From Candidatus Borkfalkia faecavium (GTDB taxonomy: Bacteria > Bacillota > Clostridia > Christensenellales > Borkfalkiaceae), in the NCBI GenBank assembly GCA_019114755.1, contig DXEW01000010.1:1-48492 (forward strand): DNA of 48,492 nt. Direction: 5' to 3'. Numbering within the stretch: position 1 is the stretch's first letter; the number at the start of each line of letters is the position of its first letter. Below are positions 24,584 through 32,555 of the stretch, one piece after another. Made by a program: the position numbers and the translations under genes. The notes beneath the pieces were generated by a model. The model did not search any database. It was given only the letters and a program-made list of their open reading frames with translations, and was not told where the DNA came from.

Positions 24584-27500
24584 ATGAACAGCAGACGGAT
24601 GAGCAATCGCTGTTTCCGGGCGATCGTTATCCCCATTACGGCGTTTGTGATCGTGCTTGCCGTGGTTGCGACCATCGCCGCCAATTTGTTTTCGGTGGCT
24701 TTAGACGAATACCTCGGCAAAGGCGAAATGCACATTCAGCAGGCGGAAGGGACAGAAGACTGGGATACGCAGTATTACGAAGATCTGTACCCGGATAACG
24801 AGGCGTCCAAAGAGGCTTCTTATCAGCTGGCGCGGCAGGTGCAGAACGAAGGCAGCGTGTTGCTGAAAAATAACGGAGTATTGCCGTTGGCTGCCGGCAG
24901 CGAAGTGACGCCTTTCGGCTATCGCTATATCGAGCCCATCTTCGGGCAGGTGTCTTCCAGCGGCTCGGCAAAGTGGACCATTGACCCGACCATGCCGGAA
25001 GAGGGCCTTGCCGATACCTATACGCTGAACAATGCGGCGGTAGAGGCCATGCGCGATGCGGGTACGCCCACGGCGCTCATCGAGGCGCCCGGCACTTTGA
25101 GCGCCGGCGCACTGAACGACCTGATGGGCGGCGACAGCAAGATCTACGAATTTGAGTCGTCGATCTATAACGGCATTGAAGGGAGGATCGGCGGTACCAC
25201 GGCGCTGGTGATGATCGCCCGTGCCGGGCAGGAAGGTTCCGATAAAAAGTACGACGGCTATACCGACGGCACGCCGCATTACCTGGCGCTTTCGCAAAAC
25301 GAGCTGGATACGATCCGCTTTGCCAAAGAAAACTGCGATAATGTCGTGGTCATCGTGGCAAGTTCCGCCGCCATGGAGCTTGCGCCCATTATGGGCGGCG
25401 AGTTGGAGGTGGATGCGATCCTGCAAGTCGGGCACGTCGGTGAAAAGGGCTTTGCGGCCTTGGGCGATCTGCTCTCCGGCGAGGTAAATCCTTCCGGCCG
25501 CACCGTCGATATCTGGGCTTCCGATTTCACGAAAGACCCCACCTATCAGAACTTTGGCGCATTCACTTATAACAACGCTACGTTTACGCAAAAACCGTAC
25601 GGCGAGCCCTCTTCAGCGGTCGGCGACGGGACCTATTACCGCTATTTTATTGAGTACGAAGAGGATATCTATATCGGTTACCGCTATTATGAGACGGCAG
25701 ACGTAGAGGATGATGCGTTCGTATACGGCACGCTGGACGGCGAGGGCGCCATCGAAACGGCAGGCGCCGTCAATTATCCGTTCGGATACGGCCTCTCGTA
25801 TACGACGTTTGAGCAGGAGATCGTTCGTTACAGCGATGCGGGCGACAGCATTTCCGTCGATGTAAAGGTGACGAATACGGGCAGCCTACCCGGCAAAGAG
25901 GTCGTGCAGCTGTATTATTCTGCGCCGTATACCGAATTTGACGTGCGCAACAAAATCGAAAAATCTGCAGTCGTTCTGGCAGCCTTCGCAAAAACGGAAG
26001 AATTGCAGCCGAACGCGGACCAGACGCTTACGCTCACCTTCGATAAAGAGGATATGGCGTCTTACTGCTACACCCGCGACAACGGCGACGGTACGACCGG
26101 TTGCTATGTGCTGGAAGAGGGCGACTACGTCATCTCTCTGCGTAAAAACAGCCACGACGTGATCGAAGAGCGCGAAACGACGATCGGTTCCACCATCTGG
26201 TACGATCAGAGCAATATCCGCCAAAGCGAGCGCGAGGCGCAGTCGGCCATGGACGATGGCGGCAATATCCTCGATTACCCCGCCGCGGGGGCAGACGCCT
26301 CGTATCAGGCGGCCGTCAACTTGTTCCAAGACAGCAGCGATTATATGAATCGCGACGCCACCATCCTCAGCCGCTCCGACTGGACGGGAACATTCCCCTC
26401 GATGCCGGAAAACCGTACAAAGGCGGCGAGCAGCGAGGCTCTGGCTCTGTTCGGCATTGAAGACACCTTTGACCCCCTCACCGATCCCCTCCTCGGCAGC
26501 GTGGAAGGCAGCCTCGTGTATGATGCCACCGAGTACCCCGTCGTCGACAGCGGACTGAAACTGACGGACATGCGCGGCGTCGACTATTACGACGACGCAT
26601 GGGACGACTTTTTAAACCAGGTCGATTACAGCGACGAAACCACGCTGAATCAGATCATCGCCATGATGGGCGGCGCCAATTATACGACTACACAGGTAGA
26701 TGTTCTCGGCCTGCCTACGGCGCTGCATGCAGACGGAGCCAACGGCATCAAGGCCGTCAAGACGGACGAGGGCATGGAGCTTTCCGCAACGTACGGGTAT
26801 GCGCCGCTGATGGCTTCTACCTGGAATACGGAACTTATGTATGAAGTCGGCAACATGTTCGGCAAAGAGGCGATGGAAAACGGTATTTCCGGCTGGTATT
26901 CGCCGGCGATCAATTTACACCGCTCCCCGTTCGGCGGCCGCGTCTTCGAGTATTATTCTGAAGACCCGTTGCTGACCGGCAAATTGGCGGCTGCGGTCGT
27001 CAGCGGCGCGGGCGATGCAGGCATGTATTGCTACATCAAGCATTTTGCCGTCAACGATCAAGACACCAACCGCGAGTTCATGCTGCATACGTGGGCGAGC
27101 GAGCAGGCGATGCGCGAGTTGTATTTCAAGGCTTTCGAGATCCCCTTCAAAGAAGCGCGCATGACGATCCGCTACATTTCAGACGACCAGGGGACCGTAT
27201 CGGAAAAGACGATGCGCGCGGCGACGGCCTGCATGGCCTCGCAAAACGATATCGGCGCAGTCATTGCCCACGGCAATTATGCGCTGCTTACGGGGCTGCT
27301 GCGCGGCGAATGGGGCTTTGTCGGCAATATCCACAGCGATATGTATGTTTGGACGGGCGATAAGGCGATGTTCGACCTCGCTTTCCGTGCCGGCTGCGAC
27401 ACCTTCCTGACGTATTCGTTCTTCAGCGGCTCGGAAGATACTGAGAGCACTACGGCGCACAGCGTGATGCGCAGAGCGCTGCACAATGTGGCATATACGC

Positions 27501-27697
27501 TAGCAAATTCCGCCCTTTTGCAGGGCTCGGCGCCCGGCTCCATCATCTATTACGATACTTCTCCGTGGGTCTATTGGCTGACCGCCGTCGATATCGTTGT
27601 CGGCGTATTCGCCGTCGGCATGATCGTATGGATGGTGTGCCGCGGGTTAGATGAACGCAAGCATCCCGATAAATATAACCGCCGCGAAAAGGATTGA
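24584..27697 (+). CDS. Membrane-anchored GH3 glycoside hydrolase-like protein with permuted domains
   Basis: This 1037-residue protein has an N-terminal membrane segment (~12-36) and a C-terminal one (~993-1018). The GH3 parts are in swapped order. The GH3 C-terminal alpha/beta domain comes first (~75-420; NEGSVLLKNNGVLPL, YPFGYGLSYTTF), then an Fn3-like domain (~430-540), then the catalytic TIM-barrel domain (~600-965; GLPTALHADGANGIK, CYIKHFAVNDQDTNR). The probable nucleophile is Asp919 in NIHSDMYVW. Swapped GH3 proteins occur in ruminal Clostridia as beta-glucosidases. The substrate is unknown; a cell-surface saccharide is plausible. The Shine-Dalgarno AGGAGG is strong. Control by the adjacent LytTR system is inferred from the upstream repeats. 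Confidence 0.85.
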   Translation: MNSRRMSNRCFRAIVIPITAFVIVLAVVATIAANLFSVALDEYLGKGEMHIQQAEGTEDWDTQYYEDLYPDNEASKEASYQLARQVQNEGSVLLKNNGVLPLAAGSEVTPFGYRYIEPIFGQVSSSGSAKWTIDPTMPEEGLADTYTLNNAAVEAMRDAGTPTALIEAPGTLSAGALNDLMGGDSKIYEFESSIYNGIEGRIGGTTALVMIARAGQEGSDKKYDGYTDGTPHYLALSQNELDTIRFAKENCDNVVVIVASSAAMELAPIMGGELEVDAILQVGHVGEKGFAALGDLLSGEVNPSGRTVDIWASDFTKDPTYQNFGAFTYNNATFTQKPYGEPSSAVGDGTYYRYFIEYEEDIYIGYRYYETADVEDDAFVYGTLDGEGAIETAGAVNYPFGYGLSYTTFEQEIVRYSDAGDSISVDVKVTNTGSLPGKEVVQLYYSAPYTEFDVRNKIEKSAVVLAAFAKTEELQPNADQTLTLTFDKEDMASYCYTRDNGDGTTGCYVLEEGDYVISLRKNSHDVIEERETTIGSTIWYDQSNIRQSEREAQSAMDDGGNILDYPAAGADASYQAAVNLFQDSSDYMNRDATILSRSDWTGTFPSMPENRTKAASSEALALFGIEDTFDPLTDPLLGSVEGSLVYDATEYPVVDSGLKLTDMRGVDYYDDAWDDFLNQVDYSDETTLNQIIAMMGGANYTTTQVDVLGLPTALHADGANGIKAVKTDEGMELSATYGYAPLMASTWNTELMYEVGNMFGKEAMENGISGWYSPAINLHRSPFGGRVFEYYSEDPLLTGKLAAAVVSGAGDAGMYCYIKHFAVNDQDTNREFMLHTWASEQAMRELYFKAFEIPFKEARMTIRYISDDQGTVSEKTMRAATACMASQNDIGAVIAHGNYALLTGLLRGEWGFVGNIHSDMYVWTGDKAMFDLAFRAGCDTFLTYSFFSGSEDTESTTAHSVMRRALHNVAYTLANSALLQGSAPGSIIYYDTSPWVYWLTAVDIVVGVFAVGMIVWMVCRGLDERKHPDKYNRREKD

Positions 27698-27726
27698 TCG
27701 CCATAAGCGGCCTCTGGCTGCCAACG

Positions 27727-27759
27727 ATCGTGCGCCCCCTGCAAGGGCGCACGATTTTC
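27727..27759 (+). terminator. Terminator after the GH3 gene
   Basis: The stem ATCGTGCGCCC / GGGCGCACGAT is followed by TTTTC. Confidence 0.78.
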
Positions 27760-27805
27760 GCTTGCAGAAAGAGTGCAAACATTTTACAATTTTTTCGCAA
27801 GGGTA

Positions 27806-27843
27806 TTGCGGGGCAGAAAAAAGTGTGGTATACTGGATATAAT
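27806..27843 (+). promoter_or_regulatory. Promoter of the HEPN-like/CBS gene
   Basis: TTGCGG (27806-27811) lies 17 bp from TATACT (27829-27834). A second -10-like TATAAT lies at 27838-27843. Confidence 0.65.
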
Positions 27844-27908
27844 TAAAGGGGCCCGCCGCGCCGTCCGGCACGCCCGCGCCTCCTTCAAATCTTGGCAGGA
27901 GAGAGCCC

Positions 27909-28646
27909 ATGGCAAACGAAAATGCAAACCGCTTTTTACGAAGCTATAACAAGATCGAGGCACAGCTCAAACTGTTGTATGGCGGCAAGGCCACCCAAAA
28001 CTTTACGGACCTGGTCAAGCGCTGTACCGACGTCAACATCACCGTCCGCCGCTACGAGTCTGAACTTGTCGACTACGGCAAGCTGCGCAACGCCATCGTC
28101 CACCGCACCGCCGCGGGCACCGACCTGTTCATCGCCAACCCCACGGACGAGGCCACGCAGAACATCGAATACATCGAGCGCCAGCTCTGCCGCCCGCCGC
28201 TGGTCACAGACGTGTTCAAGGTCAAAAAGATGGCGTCGGTGTTCGCCGATAAGCCGCTGTTGACGGCGGTGCAGACCTTTGCCGAAACGGAAAAAAAGAC
28301 GCTCGTCGTCTACGACCACGGCAACATGGCGGGGGTCATCAACTCTTACTTTTTGTACCGCATCATTTTGCAGCGCGCCGCCGCCGGCGAAGATCTGACA
28401 AAGTTTTTGCGCACCACCCCCTGCGGCGCCGTGCTCGACGAGACCATTTTGAACCGCTACCGCCTGCTCAGCGCCGCCGCCACCGTGTTCGACGTGTTTG
28501 AAGCCTTTGAACTGCGCAAAGACATCTACGCCGTCATCGTCACCGAAAACGGCGTGGTGGGCGAAAAGGTGCTCGCCCTCTTGACCCCGTCAGACTTCCC
28601 CGTCATCAACCACTATATCGAATCGTACAACGCCAAAACCTTCTGA
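27909..28646 (+). CDS. CBS-domain-pair protein with HEPN-like N terminus
   Basis: This 245-residue soluble protein has an N-terminal helical domain (~1-85) containing KLRNAIVHR, an R-x4-H arrangement (Arg60, His65) reminiscent of HEPN ribonuclease motifs. Two CBS-like motifs follow (~95-155: KPLLTAVQTFAETEKKTLVV; ~185-240: VFDVFEAFELRKDIYAVIV). CBS pairs sense adenine nucleotides, so ligand-controlled activity of the N-terminal domain is conceivable. GGAGAG precedes the ATG. The gene stands alone between the GH3 gene and the candidate large RNA. The CBS assignment is moderately secure; the HEPN similarity is tentative, and catalysis is unproven. Confidence 0.6.
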   Translation: MANENANRFLRSYNKIEAQLKLLYGGKATQNFTDLVKRCTDVNITVRRYESELVDYGKLRNAIVHRTAAGTDLFIANPTDEATQNIEYIERQLCRPPLVTDVFKVKKMASVFADKPLLTAVQTFAETEKKTLVVYDHGNMAGVINSYFLYRIILQRAAAGEDLTKFLRTTPCGAVLDETILNRYRLLSAAATVFDVFEAFELRKDIYAVIVTENGVVGEKVLALLTPSDFPVINHYIESYNAKTF

Positions 28647-28794
28647 GCGCGCGGGGCGGGGCCGTCAACCCCCTTTGCGCGCACGGCACGGCGCGGCGTC
28701 AAGCCCGCCACCCCTAAATGTTGCGTTGTTTCTTTTTTTGAGATACAATTACAAAAAAAATTAAAAAATTTTTCAAAAATTTTTAAAAAAGGTA

Positions 28795-28822
28795 TTGACA
28801 AATCAAAAAAACGTGCTATAAT
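28795..28822 (+). promoter_or_regulatory. Strong promoter of the candidate large noncoding RNA
   Basis: TTGACA (28795-28800) lies 16 bp from TATAAT (28817-28822), inside an A/T-rich stretch resembling an UP element (28741-28794 is largely A and T tracts). Confidence 0.82.
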
Positions 28823-28828
28823 ATAAGT

Positions 28829-29758
28829 ACAAACAACGGAAGACCTAATTCCAAAGGGGTCGGCCGATCGGCAAAGCCAAGCAAGTTCCGAGGTGAGCGG
28901 CGTTTGGTTCTTTGCATAGGCGATTGTATTTGAACGGTTTATCTGCGCAGAGTTTTATGGCCGCCTGCAGTGGCGGGTAAAACAAATCGGTCAAAGCAAA
29001 AGCAAGTGCGGAGGGTCAAATCAAAGCACCGGAAGGCGCAAAGTTTTTGCAAGATAGGCATACCGCGGCAGTACTGATCTGCAGGCGCTTCCAAAATATC
29101 ATCGGCAGTTATTCTTTTCCCCCAATCAATTTTGAAAAAGGCTGCAAATGATAGCATAGCGGAAGTTGAGTGCGCCAAGGTTCACCAAAAAGAAACGGGT
29201 ACCGTCTGTTTGGGAGTGGTTATTACAAATTCTCTCAGATGTTTCAAAGTGCAGTACATAAAAAGGACGCTTTGCTTAGGTGCAAATATCTGAATTTACG
29301 AAATTTATATCGTAAACAGCAAGAAAAATAAAACCAAAGGTAAAGCAAAAATCGAATGTCGCACAAATAGGTCAAAAAAATCAAAACACAGATTTTACGC
29401 AATATCATATAAAAAGCGTAAATACATTGGGCGTAGATTAGAATAAGACTGAACAATGTTGTCAAACTGAACAGGGAGAAAATGTTCGGTAAAGAAAAAG
29501 AAAAATATCCGCAGAATCGTTGATTTAACTGACAGGATGTCATAAAAAAGTTAAAAAGTGTAAGTAACGGTTCGCTATCGGATAACTTTTTGGAATACCC
29601 GATCGGCAAGCAGTTCGTAATGACCACTTGTAAATGAGGCGGCGCTCGCACCGAGTGCCGCCTTGATTTACCGAAGCTCCAAGGAGGGAAATCCGCAAGA
29701 AGTTCGGAAAAAGGGACCCGCTGCATATATGATGATGCAGCAGGCCCCTTGTTTTTTT
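28829..29758 (+). ncRNA. Candidate large structured noncoding RNA (~840-930 nt)
   Basis: A consensus promoter with an A/T-rich upstream region drives a stretch with no plausible ORF in sense orientation. Two terminator-like hairpins end it: an 11 bp stem GGCGGCGCTCG / CGAGTGCCGCC (29638-29662), then GGGACCCGCTGCAT / ATGCAGCAGGCCCC with a long T-tract (29713-29758). Local hairpins inside include CCGCC / GGCGG (~28960-28976), TTTACGA / TCGTAAA (29295-29316), TTTACGC / GCGTAAA (29394-29422) and GACA / TGTC (29531-29541). GCCGATCGG near the 5' end and CCGATCGGC near the 3' end can pair over long range. Base composition is far more A/T-rich than neighbouring genes. Its size is similar to known large bacterial RNAs (OLE, ROOL, GOLLD), but I cannot assign a family. 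Confidence 0.65.
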
Positions 29759-29830
29759 GCTCTAAAATAAATGCGGGGCGAAGGAAGAACGCTCCAGCAT
29801 TTTTTGATTTTGCCTTCGCCGCCATATATA

Positions 29831-29955
29831 GTTTGCCTGTATATATGGTGTTTGCGCAAAAATCGAGTACTATGTCTCGAATAAATCGTTGTTCCGCGTG
29901 AAAAACATACAAAATAGGCCGTCCGCCATAGCGCCTTGCCGCGGCGAGGGCGGGA
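29831..29955 (+). repeat. ~125 bp direct repeat, copy 1
   Basis: This copy contains GCAAAAATCGAGTACTATGT, AAATCGTTGTTCCGCGTGAA and GCCTTGCCGCGGCGAGGGCG. It is repeated with a few substitutions at 30278-30402. The hairpin CGAG / CTCG around TACTATGT is conserved. It is not obviously coding. Confidence 0.8.
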
Positions 29956-30277
29956 TGATAGAGAGGGCGGCTCGCCCCCGTTTTGTCACCCTGAGCGGAG
30001 CAGGGGCAACACCGTTGTCCCTGCGAAGTCGAATGGGTCTCTTAATAAAAAACCTTCTTTGTCATTTCGACCGAGGGAAGGAGCAGCCGCGACTGACCGA
30101 GTGGAGAAATCTTGCGCGCTGCGTATCGGCAGCAAACGCCTTCCCTTTTCATGCCTTCACCCTTTTTAAGGGGGAAGGGGGACCGCTTGCGGTGGATGAG
30201 GGATGATCTATCCTATTCTCCTTACATGGAAGCCCGTTGCCGTAAAAAACGCTGTATGCGGCCCCTTTGCCGATATG
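29956..30277. repeat. REP-like and CCGCAAGCGG repeats between the two direct repeats
   Basis: Holds TTGTCACCCTGAG (29982-29998), TTGTCATTTCGACCGAGG (30058-30076) and the block AAGGGGGACCGCTTGCGGTG with GATGAGGGATG (~30172-30206), which is inverted at 17421-17466. No gene is recognisable. Confidence 0.6.
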
Positions 30278-30402
30278 GTTGCCTGTATATATGGTATTTT
30301 CGCAAAAATTGAGTACTACGTCTCGAATAAATCGTTGTTCCGCGTGAAAAACATACAAAATAGGCCGTCCGCCATGCCGCCTTGCCGCGGCGAGGGCGGG
30401 AG
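30278..30402 (+). repeat. ~125 bp direct repeat, copy 2
   Basis: Second copy of the repeat at 29831-29955, with GAGTACTACGTCTCGAATAA and the same downstream blocks. It ends ~80 bp before the cysK stop codon. Confidence 0.8.
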
Positions 30403-30408
30403 GATCGG

Positions 30409-30511
30409 GGAGCGCTTCAGCCCTCAAACAGCGGGGTGGAGAGGTCATGCAAATGCCTCCGCGGCAAAGCCGCCGGAGCGCTTCAGCCCTCAAACAGCGG
30501 GGTGGAGAGGT
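30409..30511. repeat. Tandem duplication of the cysK 3' end
   Basis: A ~37 bp unit beginning GGAGCGCTTCAGCCCTCAAA occurs at ~30409-30445 and again at ~30475-30511, 66 bp apart. The second copy encodes the last codons of cysK; the first is a noncoding duplicate. Confidence 0.85.
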
Positions 30512-31409
30512 AGCGCGCGCCCGTATCGGGGAGGATGACGGCGATGCGCTTGCCCGCATACTCTTCGCGCCGCGCCAGGCACAGCGCCGCCCACACGGCA
30601 GCGCCCGCGGTGATGCCCGCAAACACGCCGTCCGCCTTGGCGAGGGTGCGCCCCGCCATGTAGGCGTCGGCGTCGGATACGGCGATCACCTCGTCGATGA
30701 GCGAGGTATCCAAAATTTCGGGCACGAATCCCGCGCCGATGCCCTGCAAACCGTGCGCGCCCGCCTTCCCGCCCGAAAGCACGGGCGAGCCTTCCGGTTC
30801 CACGGCCACGGCGCGGATGCGCGGGTCGCGTTCCTTCAAATATTTTGCCGTGCCCGTCAGGGTGCCGCCCGTCCCCACGCCCGCCACGATGCAGTCGAGG
30901 CGGCCGTCGGTATCGAACCACAGCTCGGGCCCGGTGGTGCGGTAGTGCGCTTCGGGGTTGTCGGGGTTCACAAACTGCCCCACGATGACGCTGTCTTTAT
31001 GTTCGCGGTGCAGCTGCTCGGCCTTGTCGATGGCGCCCTGCATCCCCAAAGCGCCGGGCGTGAGCACGATCTTGGCGCCGTAGGCGGAAAGCAGCTTGCG
31101 GCGCTCTTCGCTCATGGTCTCGGGCATGGTCAAAACCAGCGTATACCCCTTTACGGCGCACACGCACGCCAGCCCGATGCCCGTATTGCCGCTGGTCGGC
31201 TCAATGAGCAGGGTATCTTTGCCGATCTTGCCAGCCTCTTCCAGGCGGCGGATCATGTGCAGGGCGGGGCGGTCTTTCACGCTGCCCGTGGGGTTCAAAA
31301 ATTCCAGCTTCGCCAAGACTTCGGCGCGCGCCCCGAAGCGGCGCTCCATGCCGTGCAGCCGCAGCAGCGGCGTCTTGCCGATCAGTTCTTCGATAGATTG
31401 GTAGATCAT
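30483..31409 (-). CDS. cysK: Cysteine synthase (O-acetylserine sulfhydrylase)
   Basis: This 308-residue PLP-dependent enzyme makes cysteine from O-acetylserine and sulfide. PLP binds the lysine in FLNPTGSVKDRPAL. PTSGNTGIGLA and AGVGTGGTLTGTAKYL are the substrate and phosphate loops. The ATG at 31409 has AAGGAGAG upstream; the frame stays open further, but the extra residues are unlike the family. Its 3' end is tandemly duplicated. It has its own promoter and no neighbouring sulfur genes. Confidence 0.94.
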   Translation of the reverse strand: MIYQSIEELIGKTPLLRLHGMERRFGARAEVLAKLEFLNPTGSVKDRPALHMIRRLEEAGKIGKDTLLIEPTSGNTGIGLACVCAVKGYTLVLTMPETMSEERRKLLSAYGAKIVLTPGALGMQGAIDKAEQLHREHKDSVIVGQFVNPDNPEAHYRTTGPELWFDTDGRLDCIVAGVGTGGTLTGTAKYLKERDPRIRAVAVEPEGSPVLSGGKAGAHGLQGIGAGFVPEILDTSLIDEVIAVSDADAYMAGRTLAKADGVFAGITAGAAVWAALCLARREEYAGKRIAVILPDTGARYLSTPLFEG

Positions 31410-31448
31410 CTCGTCTCTCCTTGCGGCTGCTATGTCAGCCATATTACT

Positions 31449-31477
31449 ATTATACCCCGCGTTTTTGTTTTTGTAAA
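31449..31477 (-). promoter_or_regulatory. Promoter of cysK
   Basis: On the minus strand, TTTACA (31472-31477) lies 17 bp from TATAAT (31449-31454), ~40 nt before the start codon. No T-box or S-box-like leader fits in this short distance. Confidence 0.8.
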
Positions 31478-31565
31478 GGGAAAGAAGAAAAAATCGTGCC
31501 TGCGCTTGTTTCAAAAGAAAAAGCGTAAGCGTACAACGGCAGCGGCGGGCGCAACTATTCTGCGC

Positions 31566-31594
31566 TTGCATTTTTATCGGGAGCATGATATACT
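31566..31594 (+). promoter_or_regulatory. Promoter of the two-TM protein gene
   Basis: TTGCAT (31566-31571) lies 17 bp from TATACT (31589-31594). Confidence 0.7.
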
Positions 31595-31633
31595 GTAAGA
31601 GAATATATGGAAAAACATACGGAGGAGCTGCGG

Positions 31634-32239
31634 ATGGAAAGAGAAGTTTTGCAGCGGTCGGCAGCCGCCTCGCGACCGAAGGCGGAAACCTCGCAAACAG
31701 AGGAGAATGCGCCGCAAGAGGAAGCGCCCGTTCCCGATTTTTTGGCGGAAAATCCGCTCGGCAAACGGGAGGCCGATATTTTGGCGGACTATTCCTCCCG
31801 CCTGCCGTCGGCAGTCATGGCGGCGGGGCTTTTGGTAGTGCTGGCGGTGTTTTCGTGGCTGCTCGGTTTTTCGCAGGGAGATACGGTGTACGGCGTCTCT
31901 CTGCTTGTCGGCGCCGCGGCGGTGGCGGCTTTCCTCTTTTTCGTTTTCCCCGTTCTCTGCCGCCGCAATACCGAAAAGAGCCTCGTGTATACGGGCGCTT
32001 CGGTGCGGCTTACCGTCTTCGGCGAGCGGCTCATCCTGCAGACGGTGCGGGGAGAAGAGGTGCTTTCGCAGATGAGGCTGCGCGTCAAAGACCTTATAAA
32101 AGTGGCGGAATACCGCGGCTGCATGCTGGTGTTCGTGGCAAAGTCGCAGGCGAGCATCCTTTCGGCGGAAGGCTTTACCGTGGGTTCGGCGCAGGCGTTC
32201 AAGGCTTACTGCGCAGCGCGCGGCGTTCCCGTCAAATAA
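31634..32239 (+). CDS. Two-TM membrane protein of unknown function
   Basis: This ~201-residue protein has an acidic, Gln/Glu-rich cytoplasmic N terminus and two adjacent membrane segments (SAVMAAGLLVVLAVFSWLLG and SLLVGAAAVAAFLFFVFPVL). A C-terminal beta-rich region of ~90 residues follows (VRLTVFGERLILQTVRGEE...MLVFVAKSQASIL), resembling PH-like/YcxB-type domains. I prefer the ATG at 31634 because GGAGGAG lies 6 nt upstream; the ATG at 31607, close to the predicted transcription start, would add 9 residues. I do not recognise the family with certainty. A ~25 bp stretch around its stop codon is duplicated just downstream. Confidence 0.65.
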   Translation: MEREVLQRSAAASRPKAETSQTEENAPQEEAPVPDFLAENPLGKREADILADYSSRLPSAVMAAGLLVVLAVFSWLLGFSQGDTVYGVSLLVGAAAVAAFLFFVFPVLCRRNTEKSLVYTGASVRLTVFGERLILQTVRGEEVLSQMRLRVKDLIKVAEYRGCMLVFVAKSQASILSAEGFTVGSAQAFKAYCAARGVPVK

Positions 32240-32272
32240 ACCGCCCGCGCGGTGTTCCCGTCAAATAAACGG
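32214..32272 (+). repeat. Tandem duplication at the end of the two-TM gene
   Basis: GTTCCCGTCAAATAAAC, preceded by GCGCGG, occurs at ~32218-32242 and again at ~32247-32271, duplicating the final codons and stop. A further tandem pair of GGCAATTTTGCGCAAAGGCG lies at 32363-32409. The remaining 32240-32555 interval contains a -10-like TATACT at 32336-32341 without a good -35, and no gene. Confidence 0.75.
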
Positions 32273-32555
32273 CGCAGATACGGCTGTTCACACAATTTTT
32301 TCACGCGGCGTGCGGCAATTATCATAGAAGTGTGCTATACTGAAAGAAGATAAAGCCGCCTGCGGCAATTTTGCGCAAAGGCGGCGGGCAATTTTGCGCA
32401 AAGGCGGCGGGCATGCCCGCAGCCGTGCGGGCAGAGGGAAGGCATATAAGGCAGGGGAGAGGGCATCCCGCCCGGGCGGAAAACGCTTTCCGAAAAAAAG
32501 CGCCGCCCTCGGCAGAGGGGTGCATGGCAAAAGCAGAGGGCAGTGAGGGCAAGGT

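Noticed and set aside
28829-29758. Group II intron, RNase P RNA or tmRNA
   Set aside because: I found no GTGYG-type start with domain V, no GAGGAAAGTCC-type RNase P core and no tmRNA termini. These are excluded as far as reading by eye allows.
29244-29912. 222-codon minus-strand ORF across the candidate large RNA
   Set aside because: It begins inside the 125 bp repeat (whose other copy encodes a similar N terminus only), crosses both terminator hairpins, has no good Shine-Dalgarno, and is rich in Phe/Leu/Cys as expected for translated A/T-rich noncoding DNA.
30447-31598. 383-codon plus-strand ORF opposite cysK
   Set aside because: Antisense shadow of cysK, including its 3' duplication.
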